Shown here in pieces: positions 13,001 through 13,618 of a DNA stretch of 13,618 bases. Each line of letters starts with the position of its first letter. Positions within the stretch are counted from its first letter, which is position 1. The position numbers and the translations under genes are program-made. Under the pieces are notes generated by a model. The model was not told the DNA's origin, made no database searches, and saw only the letters and a program-made list of their open reading frames with translations. The stretch is from an uncultured Collinsella sp. (GTDB lineage Bacteria > Actinomycetota > Coriobacteriia > Coriobacteriales > Coriobacteriaceae): NCBI GenBank assembly GCA_902478935.1, contig CABSMV010000050.1, positions 1 to 13,618 of the forward strand, given 5' to 3'.

Positions 13001-13095
13001 GGCCCGGCCGGCGGCGAGGTGTTTGGTGTCTCGCTGGTCCTCGGCTGCGCCTGCGGGATCGCTCGACTACCAAATACCTCGTCACCGGCCGGGCC
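13001..13095. repeat. Long inverted repeat 4 (about 32-bp arms)
   Basis: GGCCCGGCCGG (13001-13011) pairs with CCGGCCGGGCC (13085-13095), and GAGGTGTTTGGT (13016-13027) pairs with ACCAAATACCTC (13069-13080) with one wobble. The arms are in register over about 32 bp around a GC-rich 30-nt loop. It begins 14 nt after the SRP RNA terminator. No U-tract follows. No gene is seen between 13096 and 13235. Confidence 0.7.
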
Positions 13096-13235
13096 CCGTC
13101 GTCCAAAAATCACCCGTAAAGGCGCGTTTATCTAATTTAATCTATCCCTTGCGGAATGCGGCTTGCTGGTGTTGTCTGGGCATTGATGGCTGCGTGGTTC
13201 AAGAGACGGCGGCATTACCATTTGTTTTTTCAAGT

Positions 13236-13278
13236 AAAGAGGTCCGTTTCCCTGGGTTGGGGAAACGGACCTCTTTTT
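13236..13278. terminator. Strong bidirectional terminator
   Basis: A perfect 17-bp inverted repeat (13236-13252 and 13260-13276, core GAGGTCCGTTTCCC) with a 7-nt loop ends in CTCTTTTTG on the plus strand and CTCTTTACTT on the minus strand. It most likely ends the surface-protein transcript entering from the right, but its better U-tract faces the plus direction, where no gene besides ffs is evident. Confidence 0.85.
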
Positions 13279-13321
13279 GTCTCTTGGCTTGTGGATTGGC
13301 GAAGACAATAACCGCTGGCAG

Positions 13322-13618
13322 CTATTTTGAGTTCTTGATACGGCGGGTGGCTGCGGCGGTTATTCCGAGGCCTGCGGCGGCGATTCCTGCTAGTGCGATT
13401 GCGCTTGGCGTTGTGTCGCCTGTGTTTGCGAGCTTGTCGGCGGTCGCATTTGCTTGCTTGCCGTTGCTTGTGTTCGCCTGCTTGGCGGAGCTCGGTGCGG
13501 CGTCTTTGCCGGCCGCGGGCGAGCCGGCGGGCTGTGCCGTCTCGGCCGGTTGCGCCGAGCCGGAGGGAGGCGTTGTCTCGGTGGGTTTCGTTATCTCGGG
13601 CGAGGCGGCGGTATCTGC
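13322..13618 (-). CDS. Sortase-anchored surface protein, C-terminal part (LAxTG)
   Basis: An open minus-strand frame enters from the right edge and ends at TAG (13324-13322), giving the last 98 residues of a larger protein. The visible part is a low-complexity Pro/Ala/Thr/Ser stretch (KPTETTPPSGSAQPAET...), typical of a cell-wall-spanning region. A sorting signal follows: LANTGD (motif at 13432-13418), a hydrophobic segment (AIALAGIAAAGLGITAAA) and a basic tail (RRIKNSK). LAxTG is the motif associated with class E sortases of high-GC Gram-positives, in place of LPxTG. The ectodomain, and therefore the function (adhesin, enzyme or other), lies outside the window. Confidence 0.88.
   Translation of the reverse strand, partial: ADTAASPEITKPTETTPPSGSAQPAETAQPAGSPAAGKDAAPSSAKQANTSNGKQANATADKLANTGDTTPSAIALAGIAAAGLGITAAATRRIKNSK

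Noticed and set aside
12881..13135. 84-codon plus-strand frame across the SRP RNA
   Set aside because: It overlaps the ffs RNA and the downstream hairpin; the reading frame is incidental.

Overview
The window looks like chromosomal DNA from a high-GC actinobacterium of the class Coriobacteriia, most likely Collinsella or a close relative. This is inferred from GC-rich codon use, the style of the encoded proteins, strong GGAGG-type ribosome binding sites, an LAxTG-type surface protein and long hairpin repeats between genes. No database was consulted. There is no phage, conjugative or CRISPR material. Most of it is ordinary core genome, with some unusual intergenic elements.

Layout, left to right. 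A nitroreductase-family flavoprotein (54-575, minus) is divergent from a 96-residue protein of unknown function (870-1160, plus) that ends in a strong terminator. Next is an operon of a MarR-family regulator (1342-1842) and two ABC exporter half-transporters (1830-3566 and 3568-5562). The genes overlap or are 1 nt apart. A clear promoter with two 18-bp direct repeats precedes them, which suggests autorepression. The two subunits have the complementary asymmetric ATP-site residues of a heterodimeric exporter. A convergent serine O-acetyltransferase (5673-6377, minus) follows, then a divergent DedA-family membrane protein (6601-7248) and a branched-chain aminotransferase (7538-8590) with a 150-nt leader. 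The leader holds a possible leaderless upstream ORF.

The 559-nt stretch 8591-9149 has no convincing gene. It holds two tandem terminators, a MITE-like element with 26-bp imperfect terminal inverted repeats, and the terminator of a LemA-family protein (9150-9701, minus). A TetR-family regulator (9901-10497) is divergent from lemA and is followed by a convergent tRNA-Ser(UGA).

The most unusual gene is 10642-12423: one uninterrupted reading frame in which a complete tRNA adenosine deaminase (TadA) is joined by a Gly/Ala-rich linker to a complete glycerate kinase. Downstream are three consecutive long imperfect hairpins, the small SRP RNA gene (ffs) with a good promoter, another long hairpin, a strong bidirectional terminator, and the C-terminus of a sortase-anchored surface protein running off the right edge. 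The order tRNA-Ser, tadA, SRP RNA is familiar from Firmicutes such as Bacillus, where dnaX follows. Here dnaX is not present in its expected place within the window.
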